Positions 1-8,670 are shown, counted from the first letter of the stretch. The stretch: 64,000 nt of DNA from SIG480 sp045636865 (GCA_045636865.1 JAZTYJ010000020.1:62001-126000); one strand, 5' to 3'. Program-made: numbers and translations. The notes: a model not told the origin generated them from the sequence alone.

Positions 1-1
1 C

Positions 2-1378
2 ACGGCTCTTTTCGTTGCCGTCGTGGTAGTGCTCAACATTTTTGCAGGCTTTTTAACAGACCGCTTCTCATTAAAGGTCGATATGACGTCGTCGGGGCAG
101 TACAGCCTCTCTGACGAGTGCAAGGAAGCGATTTCGTCTTTGCCGTCAGACGTAAAAATCTACATCCTCTCTGCCGAGGCAGATGTAGAGAGCAACGAGA
201 CCTCAAGAAAGACACTTGAGACGGTACAGCGCTTTGCATCAGGCTCAAAAGGAAAGATAAGATATGAACTTATCGATCCCGACAAAAACCCCGCATTCTT
301 CAGAGAGTTTGAAAAAGCAAAGAATGCGCACATCGGAGACCTCGTCGTTGCGGGCGAGAACCGCTATATGATAGTCAACAGCACGGAATTTGCATACACT
401 ATCGGAAACAGCAACAAAATCTACTATCAGCGCGAAGAGCTTATAACAAGCGCGATTTTATACGTCACCGCGGAAGAGGTTTCAAAGGCGGCGTTTACAA
501 CAGGTCACGGCGAAACGCGCCCCGATGCGCTCTACTCTCACTTTTCGGGAAACAACTTTGAAGTTTCAGAGGCAGACCTTCTCGGCGAAGTCCCCGAAGA
601 TGTCAAAAACCTCGTAATTTCCAAGCCGAGTGAGGACTTTGCACCGCAGGAGATAGAAAACCTTGAGAAATTCCTATCCCGCGATGGTGCAAACCTCTAC
701 GTTTTCTGGGGAATGGAAGTGAAAGAGCTCCCCACACTTGAGAGATACCTCGCAGAATGGGGCATCGCGTTTGAAACGCAGGTCGTTCTCGATTCCGAAA
801 ACTCATATATGGCAGAAAACATCGTTTTATCCGACGTAGTTTCATCTGCGGCGTTTGACAGCTCTCTTCAGGGCGACTATTCTGTCCTCTCAACAGAGGC
901 GCGCCCGATAAAGCTCCTCTTTGACGAGTCGGGATATGTAAAAACAAACGCGCTTGTAAAGACAAAATCCACCTCATATGCAAAGAGCATTTCAGCAGAT
1001 AAAAAGATAAAGAGCTTTGCCCGCGCTGCAGGCGATGTCGCAGGACCGTTTACGGTCTGTGCAATGGCAGAAAACACCTATAACATCGCAAACGGAAGAG
1101 TTCCGTCACGCGTTCTTGTGTTCGGTTCATACGGTATGGCGGCAGAAGAGGTCTGTGCGGTTCCGAGAGCGTTCAACACAAAGCTTTTTGCTCTCCTTTG
1201 CGACTATGCAAACCCCAATACGAAAACGATTTCAATCTCACCGAAGGTTGATGTGAGCTACGACCTCGATCTCACGGAGGGAACTGCCGCAATCTTGAAG
1301 GTTGTGCTTATTGCGGTAATTCCGCTTATCATAATTGCGCTTGCAGTTTATGTATTTATAAAGAGAAAGAACAGGTAA
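2..1378 (+). CDS. GldG-family ABC transporter auxiliary protein (5' partial)
   Basis: The frame is open back to base 2, so the true start lies left of the window. The visible ~458 residues begin inside a hydrophobic segment, continue as a large soluble region and end in a transmembrane helix (about the last 30 residues) with a basic RKNR tail. The opening after the first helix (SLSDECKEAISSL followed by a VKIYILS strand) is typical of the GldG/ABC_transp_aux family. These proteins sit outside the membrane next to an ABC-2 permease. The next gene encodes a DUF4340 protein, the usual partner, so the ABC ATPase and permease genes probably lie just upstream. The transported substrate is unknown. 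Confidence 0.8.
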   Translation, partial: TALFVAVVVVLNIFAGFLTDRFSLKVDMTSSGQYSLSDECKEAISSLPSDVKIYILSAEADVESNETSRKTLETVQRFASGSKGKIRYELIDPDKNPAFFREFEKAKNAHIGDLVVAGENRYMIVNSTEFAYTIGNSNKIYYQREELITSAILYVTAEEVSKAAFTTGHGETRPDALYSHFSGNNFEVSEADLLGEVPEDVKNLVISKPSEDFAPQEIENLEKFLSRDGANLYVFWGMEVKELPTLERYLAEWGIAFETQVVLDSENSYMAENIVLSDVVSSAAFDSSLQGDYSVLSTEARPIKLLFDESGYVKTNALVKTKSTSYAKSISADKKIKSFARAAGDVAGPFTVCAMAENTYNIANGRVPSRVLVFGSYGMAAEEVCAVPRAFNTKLFALLCDYANPNTKTISISPKVDVSYDLDLTEGTAAILKVVLIAVIPLIIIALAVYVFIKRKNR

Positions 1379-1383
1379 GACAA

Positions 1384-2796
1384 ATGAAGCAGTTTAAACC
1401 GGTTATCATCTGCGCTGTAGTTCTGCTTGTGATATCACTTGCAGGATTTGCCGCGATGAAGCTTCTCCCCGAAGAAACTGATGAAAAAACGCCCGTCATC
1501 CCGACGGACAAGGAAAGCATTATGGTGTGCGACGTTCCGTATGCCGATGTGGTTTCCGTTTCGGTTTCCTCCGATGACGGAGACAAGTTTACCGCCGCCT
1601 TCGGAAAAGACGGTGGTGTGATGCAGGATAACGTGTCAGGTTTTTCGTATGATGCGTTTGCGCTTGAGAATCTGCGAAACTATGCAAGCAGACTTTCTGC
1701 AAAAGAGGAACTCGGAGACGGAGAAGATGCTGATTTCGGTTTTGATACGCCGCGCCGCGAAATATCGCTTGTAACCAAAGACGGCGAGGAGATAACTCTC
1801 CTTCTCGGTGACTCGCTCCCCGTGGGCGACGGCGCATACGTCCGCAGAAAAAATTCGTCATCGGTCTATATAGTCGGACAAACCGCCGAGGAGATTTTCC
1901 TCCGCAAAAAGGTTGATTATCGCGACGCCGTGCTTTTTGATAAAATCGAGAGTACGGACGGGATTATCTCTGCAGAGTACACTCCGTACGGTGGAAAAAC
2001 GATAAAAATTGTAAAGCGAAGCGAAGAAGACATTGAACGCGACCTTGGAAAGTACAAGGTCCGCGTCGGGCATATGATGACGTCACCCGTAAAAATCCTT
2101 GCAAACCCCGACACGTGCGATGCGGAATTCTTGTCAAAGATTATCGCGATAAGCGGGCACACGGTCTGCGAGGACAACCCGAAGGATCTTAAGCAGTACG
2201 GACTCGACAAACCTGCGCGCCTTTCCTTTGAAACGAAAGATAAGAAGACAACGCTCCTTATCGGACGCGATGCGGATGTCGGAGGAACGTATGTCATGGT
2301 GGAGGGTGTGCCGAGTGTAATCCTTTCGGAAAATGCCATAGGTCTTGAAAAACTCACACATACAACCCTTGTATACAAGCTCTTGTGGTTCTTCACGACC
2401 GACGAGGCAGACAGCTTTGAATACAAGCTTCCCTCGGGTGAGAGCCATAAGCTTACAATTTCGGTTTCGGACAATAAGATAACGGGAACTTATGACGGCG
2501 GCAAAATTTCCGATAAAAATGCGAAGAATCTCTACCTCCGCACAATCCGTTTCAATCTCTCGGGTGCGATTTCGGAGGATATCAAATATGCATCTTCCCC
2601 GGCAATAGAGATACGCGCAAATTTAAAAGACGGAAGGGTGAGCACGTTTACTCTCTATGAGATAAACGACCGCCAGTATGCCGCATCGGTTGACGGAAAG
2701 ATGCCCGATTTCTTCGTGCCCGTCTCCGAGGTGCGCGAGCTTCTCGATGCATTCGGTATCATTTCGCGCGGCGAAGAGATTCCCGATATGTTTTAA
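1384..2796 (+). CDS. DUF4340 domain-containing membrane-anchored protein
   Basis: The protein has 470 residues: an N-terminal membrane anchor (about residues 7-28) and then a long extracytoplasmic region. Repeated segments of the type 'arrisLVTKDGEEITLLLGD' and 'TTLLIGRDADVGGTYVMVEG' are characteristic of DUF4340 domains. It starts 5 bases after the stop of the GldG-like gene and is surely co-transcribed with it. DUF4340 proteins are regularly the last gene of GldG-type ABC-2 systems. Their biochemical role is unknown, so I assign only an accessory role at the cell surface. Confidence 0.8.
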   Translation: MKQFKPVIICAVVLLVISLAGFAAMKLLPEETDEKTPVIPTDKESIMVCDVPYADVVSVSVSSDDGDKFTAAFGKDGGVMQDNVSGFSYDAFALENLRNYASRLSAKEELGDGEDADFGFDTPRREISLVTKDGEEITLLLGDSLPVGDGAYVRRKNSSSVYIVGQTAEEIFLRKKVDYRDAVLFDKIESTDGIISAEYTPYGGKTIKIVKRSEEDIERDLGKYKVRVGHMMTSPVKILANPDTCDAEFLSKIIAISGHTVCEDNPKDLKQYGLDKPARLSFETKDKKTTLLIGRDADVGGTYVMVEGVPSVILSENAIGLEKLTHTTLVYKLLWFFTTDEADSFEYKLPSGESHKLTISVSDNKITGTYDGGKISDKNAKNLYLRTIRFNLSGAISEDIKYASSPAIEIRANLKDGRVSTFTLYEINDRQYAASVDGKMPDFFVPVSEVRELLDAFGIISRGEEIPDMF

Positions 2797-2807
2797 CCAA
2801 AAAAAGT

Positions 2808-2836
2808 TTGTAAAATAGAAAAAAACGTGTTATACT
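2808..2836 (+). promoter_or_regulatory. Predicted sigma-A promoter for trxA
   Basis: TTGTAA (2808-2813) and TATACT (2831-2836) are separated by 17 bases, in an A-rich gap right after the DUF4340 gene. The placement 30 bases before the trxA ribosome-binding site fits a start of transcription for trxA and the two genes behind it. Confidence 0.6.
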
Positions 2837-2872
2837 ACAAAAAAGCATAAAATTTCAAAAGGAGAAATGGTT

Positions 2873-3196
2873 ATGTCAAACGCTCTTGCATTAACAACTG
2901 CTGAATTTTCAGAAAAGATAGAAAAATCAAACGGCGTTGCACTTATCGACTTCTGGGCATCCTGGTGCGGTCCGTGCAGAATGCTCGCTCCCGTAATCGA
3001 CGAGGTCGCAGAGGATTTTGAAGGCAAGTGTGATGTTTATAAGGTCAACGTTGACGAAGAGGGCGACCTTGCCGCAAAGTTCGGCATTATGTCAATCCCG
3101 ACTCTCATCATATTCAAAAACGGTGAAGCAGTAGGAAAGCTCGTCGGCGTTGTTCCGAAGGAAAGCATTGCAGACGCAATAAACGCGGCACTTTAA
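2873..3196 (+). CDS. trxA: Thioredoxin
   Basis: A 107-residue thioredoxin with the redox motif WCGPC at residues 31-35 inside the canonical FWASWCGPCRM context. The cis-Pro loop (MSIPTLIIFKNGEAVG) follows in the C-terminal half. It reduces protein disulfides in the cytoplasm and is normally recharged by thioredoxin reductase, which is not in this window. I chose the ATG at 2873 over the one at 2867 because the GGAG at 2861-2864 is 8 bases from the former and only 2 from the latter. A good promoter precedes it. The DivIVA-like and fumarase genes follow on the same strand without a terminator between them. Confidence 0.95.
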   Translation: MSNALALTTAEFSEKIEKSNGVALIDFWASWCGPCRMLAPVIDEVAEDFEGKCDVYKVNVDEEGDLAAKFGIMSIPTLIIFKNGEAVGKLVGVVPKESIADAINAAL

Positions 3197-3242
3197 CGTA
3201 TCATCTTATCACGCCAATGTACCGGCATGAGGGGGAAAGATA

Positions 3243-3953
3243 ATGGAAACGACAGAGAAAAAGGCATTTAGAAAAGCCTTTATCGGCGGCTTCTCCAAAA
3301 AAGACGTCAACAACTATATAGCAGAGGCAACGCTCTCTTACTCGCAGAAGATAGAAGAGCTTGAGAAGAAGGTGCTTTCGCAGACGGACGAGATTTCTTC
3401 TCTTTCATCGCGCTTATCCGAGGCTGAAAGTGCAAAGGAAGAGCTTGCACGCGTAAAGGAAGAGCTCTCTTTTGCAAACGAAAAGATAGCTTCTCTTTCA
3501 GAAAAGGCGGCAGAGTGTGAGCGTCTTGAAAAAGAGAACGAAGAGCTTCTGGCAAAGATAGAAATTCTTTCTGCGGCAGAGGCAGAATACACCGCAAAAA
3601 AGGCGGAGCTTGCAGAAATCGAGATTTCTGCGAGAAGTCGTGCATCGGCTCTCATCTCTGAAACAGAGCGCGAGCTTGAAGAAAAAAAGCAGAGCTTTGA
3701 TGCCGAGCTTTCAATGAAGAAGAAAGCATACGACGAGAAAAAAGAAGAAGCTCTCCGCGAAACGAAGGACACGGTCTCCGCTGTGCAGAGACTCGTCGGC
3801 ACATTAAAGGGCGAGATTGAGAACATCGACGCAAGGCTTCTTCGCATAACGGACTCTGCCCGCAACAACGTATCAATGATTTCAAACGCAGTTGACTCTG
3901 CCGAAGAAAAGGTATCAAAAATCGGCGAAGCAATCGCAAAGCTTGAAGACTAA
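3243..3953 (+). CDS. DivIVA-domain coiled-coil protein
   Basis: The protein has 236 residues. The first ~40 match the DivIVA N-terminal module (FRKAFIGGFSKKDVNNYI, then heptads). Almost all of residues 30-200 is charged, Glu/Lys-rich coiled coil, and the last ~40 residues are again helical. DivIVA-type proteins bind curved or polar membrane and recruit partners for division, polar growth or sporulation. A GGGGGAAAG ribosome-binding site precedes ATG 3243. It is far from the ylm/ile gene cluster where classical divIVA sits, so it may be a paralogue rather than the cell-division DivIVA itself. Confidence 0.75.
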   Translation: METTEKKAFRKAFIGGFSKKDVNNYIAEATLSYSQKIEELEKKVLSQTDEISSLSSRLSEAESAKEELARVKEELSFANEKIASLSEKAAECERLEKENEELLAKIEILSAAEAEYTAKKAELAEIEISARSRASALISETERELEEKKQSFDAELSMKKKAYDEKKEEALRETKDTVSAVQRLVGTLKGEIENIDARLLRITDSARNNVSMISNAVDSAEEKVSKIGEAIAKLED

Positions 3954-3981
3954 AAATATTTCAGATAAAGAGGGTTTTAAC

Positions 3982-4536
3982 GTGAGTGCAATAAAGATTA
4001 TGACAGACGAGCTCAGGGCAAAGATTCCCACGCTCAACGCAGGAGACACAATTTCGCTTACAGGCACGATTTATACAGCGCGTGATGCTGCACACAAGCG
4101 CATCTTTGAGATGCTCGATAAGGGAGAGGAGCTTCCGTTTGAGCTTCGCGATGCGATAATTTACTATGCAGGCCCCACTCCGGGCAAGGACGGCGCACCC
4201 GTCGGCTCATGCGGACCTACAACCTCAAGCCGAATGGACGGTTTTGCTCCGCGCCTTCTGGATCTCGGTCTCGGATGTATGATAGGCAAGGGCAAGCGCG
4301 ACGAGGCGGTTTGTGATGCCATCGTCAGAAACGGCGCAATTTATCTCTGCGCTGTCGGCGGCGCAGGCGCACTTCTCGCAAAGGCTATAAAGTCATCGGA
4401 CGTCATAGCTTTCCCCGAGCTTGGATGCGAGTCAATAAAGCGTATGCGCGTTGAGGATATGCCGCTTACCGTTGCGATTGATGCAAAGGGCGGAAACCTC
4501 TTCCTCTCCGAGAGAAAGAAATACGAAGAAAAGTAA
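3982..4536 (+). CDS. Class I fumarate hydratase/tartrate dehydratase, beta subunit
   Basis: A 184-residue protein matching the C-terminal (beta) half of iron-sulfur fumarases. It shows GDTISLTGTIYTARDAAHKR near the N-terminus, the loop YYAGPTPGKDG and the GPTTSSRMD motif. The enzyme interconverts malate and fumarate using a 4Fe-4S cluster held by the alpha subunit. I start at GTG 3982, 7 bases after AAAGAGGG, because the longer open frame from 3892 would run inside the preceding gene. The alpha subunit gene, normally directly upstream, is missing here and must lie elsewhere if the enzyme works. A strong terminator follows. Confidence 0.88.
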   Translation: MSAIKIMTDELRAKIPTLNAGDTISLTGTIYTARDAAHKRIFEMLDKGEELPFELRDAIIYYAGPTPGKDGAPVGSCGPTTSSRMDGFAPRLLDLGLGCMIGKGKRDEAVCDAIVRNGAIYLCAVGGAGALLAKAIKSSDVIAFPELGCESIKRMRVEDMPLTVAIDAKGGNLFLSERKKYEEK

Positions 4537-4548
4537 ATAAGTGACACA

Positions 4549-4578
4549 CCGCCGGGCGAGATTTCGTCCGGCGGTTTT
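4549..4578 (+). terminator. Rho-independent terminator after the fumarase beta gene
   Basis: Perfect 7-bp stem CCGCCGG/CCGGCGG with a 12-base loop, followed by TTTT. It closes the trxA-divIVA-fumarase unit and separates it from gdhA. Confidence 0.85.
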
Positions 4579-4625
4579 GTATATTTTATAAAAACCTGCA
4601 ATGAATATAAGAAGGAGGTTTTTAT

Positions 4626-5975
4626 ATGGATATAAAAAACAGATACGTAAATAACGTTTATCGCGACATCGTCCGCAAAAACCCCGGCGAAGAGGAATTT
4701 CATCAGGCGGTTTTTGAGGTGCTCGCGTCGCTCTCTCCCGTGTGCGAGGAAAAATCCGATTATGAGGAGATGTCGATACTTGAGCGACTCTGCGAGCCGG
4801 AGAGATTTTTCTACTTCCGCGTGCCGTGGGTGGATGATAACGGAAAGGTGCACGTAAACCGCGGGTATCGCGTTCAGTTTTCGTCTGCCATCGGTCCGTA
4901 CAAGGGCGGGCTTCGTTTTCATCCGTCGGTAAACTCGTCGATTATAAAATTTCTTGGCTTTGAACAGATTTTCAAAAACTCGCACACAGGGCTTCCGATC
5001 GGCGGCGGCAAGGGCGGTGCGGACTTTGACCCCAAGGGAAAGAGCGACGGTGAGGTTATGCGCTTCTGCCAGAGCTTTATGACGGAGCTTGCGCGCCATA
5101 TCGGTCAGTATACCGATGTGCCGGCAGGTGATATCGGTGTCGGCGGGCGCGAGATAGGATTTCTCTACGGTCAGTATAAGCGCATCTCGAACGAGTTTAC
5201 CGGTGCAATAACGGGAAAAGGACTGCGTTACGGCGGCTCGCTCGCAAGAACCGAGGCAACGGGATTCGGGCTTTGCTACTTCACGGAGGAGATGCTGAAG
5301 GACGCGGGAAAAAGCTTTAAGGGTGCGCGCGTTGTAATATCGGGTTCGGGCAACGTTGCGATATACGCTCACAAGAAGGCAACGGACTTCGGGGCACGCG
5401 TAATTGCGATGAGCGATTCTGACGGGTACATCTTCGACGAGGGCGGAATCTGCCTTGACACGGTGTACGACATTAAGGAAAAACGTCGCGGGAGAATCCG
5501 CGAATATGTAAAGGAGCATCCGTCGGCAAAGTATTTCGAGGGTTGCAGGAGAATCTGGACTTGTCCGTGTGACATCGCGCTTCCGTGTGCAACACAGAAT
5601 GAGATAGACCGCGATGCGGCAGAAACGCTCTGCAAAAACGGAGTTTTTTGCGTGTCGGAGGGCGCGAATATGCCATCAACACCCGAAGCGGTTGAGGTTT
5701 TTCTCAAAAACGGAATCCTCTTCGGTCCTGCAAAGGCGGCAAACGCAGGCGGCGTCGCAACGAGTGCGCTTGAAATGTCGCAAAACAGCCTGCGCTACTC
5801 GTGGCCGTTTGAAAAGGTGGACAGAAAGCTCTGCGACATAATGGTAAATATCTATAAAATCTCCGCAGGTGCGGCAAAGGAATACGGCTTTGACGGAAAT
5901 CTCCTTGCAGGTGCAAATATTGCAGGTTTCCGCAAGGTCGCCTCGGCGATGCTTGCCTACGGAGTCGCATATTAG
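4626..5975 (+). CDS. gdhA: NADP-type glutamate dehydrogenase
   Basis: A 449-residue hexameric-type glutamate dehydrogenase. The N-terminal domain contains the substrate region PYKGGLRFHPSVN and the catalytic-lysine stretch GLPIGGGKGGADFDPKGKS. The nucleotide-binding domain begins at VVISGSGNVAIYA (the GxGxxA fold), and NAGGVATSALEMSQN lies near the C-terminus. It assimilates ammonium onto 2-oxoglutarate. The length and sequence match the NADPH-linked bacterial class, but cofactor choice is inferred. A strong AAGAAGGAGG site lies 8 bases before the ATG. The gene is monocistronic, enclosed by terminators at 4549 and 5981. Confidence 0.96.
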   Translation: MDIKNRYVNNVYRDIVRKNPGEEEFHQAVFEVLASLSPVCEEKSDYEEMSILERLCEPERFFYFRVPWVDDNGKVHVNRGYRVQFSSAIGPYKGGLRFHPSVNSSIIKFLGFEQIFKNSHTGLPIGGGKGGADFDPKGKSDGEVMRFCQSFMTELARHIGQYTDVPAGDIGVGGREIGFLYGQYKRISNEFTGAITGKGLRYGGSLARTEATGFGLCYFTEEMLKDAGKSFKGARVVISGSGNVAIYAHKKATDFGARVIAMSDSDGYIFDEGGICLDTVYDIKEKRRGRIREYVKEHPSAKYFEGCRRIWTCPCDIALPCATQNEIDRDAAETLCKNGVFCVSEGANMPSTPEAVEVFLKNGILFGPAKAANAGGVATSALEMSQNSLRYSWPFEKVDRKLCDIMVNIYKISAGAAKEYGFDGNLLAGANIAGFRKVASAMLAYGVAY

Positions 5976-5980
5976 ACAAA

Positions 5981-6004
5981 AACCACCCTCTCGGGTGGTT
6001 TTTT
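5981..6004 (+). terminator. Rho-independent terminator after gdhA
   Basis: Stem AACCACCC/GGGTGGTT with a TCTC loop, followed by a T run, starting 5 bases after the gdhA stop codon. Confidence 0.9.
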
Positions 6005-6009
6005 GCGTC

Positions 6010-6038
6010 TTGAAATTTAGCCTGCGGTAATATATACT
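6010..6038 (+). promoter_or_regulatory. Predicted sigma-A promoter for the glycosyltransferase unit
   Basis: TTGAAA (6010-6015) and TATACT (6033-6038) lie 17 bases apart between the gdhA terminator and the glycosyltransferase start. Confidence 0.6.
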
Positions 6039-6072
6039 GTAATTGAAACCAAATGTTGTATGGAGAGAAAAG

Positions 6073-7062
6073 ATGACAAACGAAAAAAGCAAAGTTTCGG
6101 TTATCATTCCCGTATATAACCGCGAAGCCGTGGTTTCCGAGTGTGTGCGCTCGGTGCAGAATCAGACATGGCAGGATTTTGAGATTATCCTGATAGACGA
6201 CGGCTCCACGGATGAGACACTTTCAATATGCCGCTTGCTTGCAGAAGAGGATGAGCGAATACGGCTTCTTACGACGGAGCACGCGGGTGTTTCCGCCGCG
6301 CGAAATGAAGGGCTTTCGGCAGCGGAAGGAAAATACATATTTTTTCTCGACAGCGACGATATCATACATCCGAAGCTGCTTGAGACTCTCACCGGAGGTC
6401 TTGAGGAGACAGATGCGGGGCTCGGAGGTACGTGGTGCCTTGCATGTGATGAGAGATACTGGAACGAGGGAAGAGAAAAGTTTCTCGGCAGCGAAAAAGC
6501 TCCGGAAACAAAATTCTGCACATTTGAAGAAACGATGCACGATGTTTTTCACGGTTTTTCTCCGTTTCGTATGATAGGCGGCGTGATGATGCGCCGCGAC
6601 CTTGTCGGAGAAACGCGCTTTAAGACAGATCTGTTTATCGGAGAGGATTTTTATTTTGTATATGAAAATCTTATAAAGGGTGCATCTTCGGTCGTCCTCC
6701 GGCAGAAATGGTATTTAAACAGGATTCACACGGGAAATTCCTCGTGGGTATACAATTTCGACGGCTTCTACACAAGATTTTATCGCAGAAAGCTCGTCTG
6801 GCAGAGTGAGGAGAGATGCGGGCGTTCTGAAAATGCAAGATACGAAAAGCTCTCGGCGGTCCACAGCTTTAATGAGTGCTTCGTGCGAAACAGCCCGTAC
6901 GGTAAAGATGCAAAACGAATGCGCGCGGTGATGAAAGAGCACAAATCAGAGCTTCTTTCCGCGCTGGACAAGAAGAAAGGTGCATTTCTCAAGTTCGGCA
7001 TTTACTGTCCGTGCACGGCGTGGGTATGCCTTCGTTTGATGAAAAAATTTAAAAAGAGATGA
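6073..7062 (+). CDS. Family 2 glycosyltransferase
   Basis: A 329-residue GT-A enzyme. Residues 7-110 form the nucleotide-sugar-binding half: VSVIIPVYNREAVV, then IILIDDGSTD, then AGVSAARNEG and the metal-binding FFLDSDD (DxD) motif. The remainder is variable and basic. It probably adds a sugar to a cell-surface glycan, with unknown donor and acceptor. ATG 6073 is preferred because TGGAGAG ends 6 bases before it, whereas the upstream ATG at 6043 has no site. The stop overlaps the start region of the next gene, so the two are translated as a pair. Confidence 0.88.
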   Translation: MTNEKSKVSVIIPVYNREAVVSECVRSVQNQTWQDFEIILIDDGSTDETLSICRLLAEEDERIRLLTTEHAGVSAARNEGLSAAEGKYIFFLDSDDIIHPKLLETLTGGLEETDAGLGGTWCLACDERYWNEGREKFLGSEKAPETKFCTFEETMHDVFHGFSPFRMIGGVMMRRDLVGETRFKTDLFIGEDFYFVYENLIKGASSVVLRQKWYLNRIHTGNSSWVYNFDGFYTRFYRRKLVWQSEERCGRSENARYEKLSAVHSFNECFVRNSPYGKDAKRMRAVMKEHKSELLSALDKKKGAFLKFGIYCPCTAWVCLRLMKKFKKR

Positions 7063-7067
7063 TAAAT

Positions 7068-7871
7068 ATGGATTTTAAAGAGTTGCTCTCGGAGTTTTTG
7101 GGTACAACACTTGCAAACGGCGACAGTATTTTTGATAAGTTTGCTGACCTTCCCGGTGCAGTTGTGGGAAAAGGCAACACTCCGCTTGAGAGATATGTAT
7201 ACATTCCGGGTACGAGAGATGACCGCGTCGTACTTGTTGCACATACGGATACCGTGTGGGACGTGTCCTACGGAAACACGGCTTTGGGTGAAAACAAGGT
7301 TGTTTTTTCAGAAGGTGTGTTCTCGGGAGAAAACGAAAGTTGCGGAATCGGTGCCGATGACCGTGCGGGGTGTGCGATGCTGTGGGCGCTTCGCGATTGC
7401 GGACACAGCATTCTTCTTGTCGACGGTGAAGAGCACGGAAAGCTCGGAGCAAAATATTTAAGACGCGCTGACAAAAAGCTCTTCCGTGAGCTTAATCGTC
7501 ATTGTTATATGATAGAGTTTGACTGGGCGGGCACCGACGGATGCCTGTTTAATCAGGTTGAAAACACAAAGCGGTTCAAAAAGTATATTGCAGACGAGCC
7601 GGGGTTTGCTGACAGCAAAAAGCGCGGCGGCACGGATTTGCAGATTCTCTGCGACAAGGTCTGCGGAGTCAATCTCGGCATCGGTTATCACCATTGTCAT
7701 TCAAAAAATGAAACGCTTGTTCTCCGGGAGTGGGAGAACACCTATGAAAAGGTCAGCCGTTTTCTTGCGGGAGAACAGAAGCGGTTTAGGACAAGCTTTT
7801 TTGGAAAATGCACAACCTTTTTGAAGAGATGTGCAAGAAAGGTAAAAAAAACAATTAAAAAAGCGAGCTGA
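7068..7871 (+). CDS. M20/M28-like zinc hydrolase (putative)
   Basis: A 267-residue protein with the pattern of co-catalytic zinc peptidases and deacylases. It has HTDTVWD near residue 62, GIGADDRAGCAMLW near 98, DGEEHG near 122 and a late YHHCHSKNE. These give the expected metal ligands and the catalytic Glu-Glu pair. It is shorter than standard M20 enzymes and lacks an obvious dimerisation domain. The C-terminal ~30 residues are very Lys/Arg-rich. Substrate unknown. ATG 7068 has AAAGAG at a normal distance, and an alternative ATG at 7059 overlaps the previous stop (ATGA). The stop codon lies inside the shared terminator. Confidence 0.7.
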   Translation: MDFKELLSEFLGTTLANGDSIFDKFADLPGAVVGKGNTPLERYVYIPGTRDDRVVLVAHTDTVWDVSYGNTALGENKVVFSEGVFSGENESCGIGADDRAGCAMLWALRDCGHSILLVDGEEHGKLGAKYLRRADKKLFRELNRHCYMIEFDWAGTDGCLFNQVENTKRFKKYIADEPGFADSKKRGGTDLQILCDKVCGVNLGIGYHHCHSKNETLVLREWENTYEKVSRFLAGEQKRFRTSFFGKCTTFLKRCARKVKKTIKKAS

Positions 7872-7887
7872 TATCAGCTCGCTTTTT
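7858..7887. terminator. Bidirectional terminator between convergent genes
   Basis: A perfect 30-bp palindrome centred at 7872/7873: five A, GCGAGCTGAT and its complement, five T. It serves both the hydrolase gene (plus) and spo0A (minus), and contains the hydrolase stop codon. Confidence 0.92.
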
Positions 7888-8670
7888 CTATACCGAAATC
7901 TGTTGCTTAAGCTCGAGATTCAACTTATCCGCAATCATCGCGATGAACTCGGAGTTGGTCGGCTTTCCCTTTGTGTTTGAAACCGTATATCCGAAAAACT
8001 TGTTGAGCGTGTCGAGGTCGCCGCGGTTCCACGCAGTTTCAATCGCGTGGCGGATGGCGCGCTCAACGCGTGAGGAGGTTGTTCCGAACTTCTTTGCAAC
8101 GGTCGGATAGAGAATCTTTGTAATCGCATTTATAATTTCGAGGTCGTGCACGGCAAGAATAATCGCTTCGCGGAGATAATGATAGCCCTTTATGTGTGCG
8201 GGCACTCCGATTTCGTGGATTATCGAGGTAACCAGAATTTCAATACTCTCATCCGATGCGGCGGGAAGATCTGCGCGTCTTGAAATCCCCGCAGCCCCTG
8301 CAAAGAGGCAGAGCCTGTCGATCAAGACCTCGGCGGAAAACGGCTTTACCATAAAATAAGTAACGCCGCAGGCGGCGCCTGCCTTTGCGAGCTGTTCGTT
8401 CGGTGAGAGCGACGTCATAAAGATCATCGGCTTTTTCGGTGTCTTGAGCCGTGCGACCTCCTGCGAAACTCCGAGCCCGTCAAGCGACGGAAGGATAGAG
8501 CTCAGTATAAGAACATCCGGTTTATTTTCCTTAACGAGCTCAAGCGCGTCGCATCCGTCGTCTGTCCTGCCGCACAATTCAAAACGGTGGTCAGCCGCAA
8601 GGGCTGCGCAGATGGCATCAAGATATTCGCGGTTTTCGTCTGCCGCAACAACTTTAATTTTTCTTTCCAT
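7888..8670 (-). CDS. spo0A: Spo0A-family sporulation regulator with Ser at the phosphoacceptor site
   Basis: A 260-residue protein with receiver (1-120), linker and the Spo0A-specific DNA-binding domain (about 145-260). The DNA-binding part is well preserved (LREAIILAV, ILYPTVAKKFGTT, RVERAIRHAIE, and a KPTNSEFIA segment). In the receiver, the acidic pocket (D11, E12), the MTS switch threonine and the VKP lysine are present. The residue aligned with B. subtilis Asp56 is Ser57 (context PDVLILSSILPSLDGL, read from the complement of 8500-8520). Without that Asp the protein cannot be phosphorylated in the normal way. A weak TTGAAC-17-TAAATT promoter is readable on the minus strand near 8709-8737, and GGAGGAG precedes the ATG. 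Confidence 0.93.
   Translation of the reverse strand: MERKIKVVAADENREYLDAICAALAADHRFELCGRTDDGCDALELVKENKPDVLILSSILPSLDGLGVSQEVARLKTPKKPMIFMTSLSPNEQLAKAGAACGVTYFMVKPFSAEVLIDRLCLFAGAAGISRRADLPAASDESIEILVTSIIHEIGVPAHIKGYHYLREAIILAVHDLEIINAITKILYPTVAKKFGTTSSRVERAIRHAIETAWNRGDLDTLNKFFGYTVSNTKGKPTNSEFIAMIADKLNLELKQQISV

Noticed and set aside
1917..2474. A 185-codon minus-strand frame opposite the DUF4340 gene
   Set aside because: A composition shadow of a real gene with no motif or start signal of its own.
4341..5519. A 392-codon open frame on the minus strand opposite gdhA
   Set aside because: It is antisense to the fully recognisable glutamate dehydrogenase and fumarase genes, shows no domain and has no ribosome-binding site. 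It is a by-product of codon bias.
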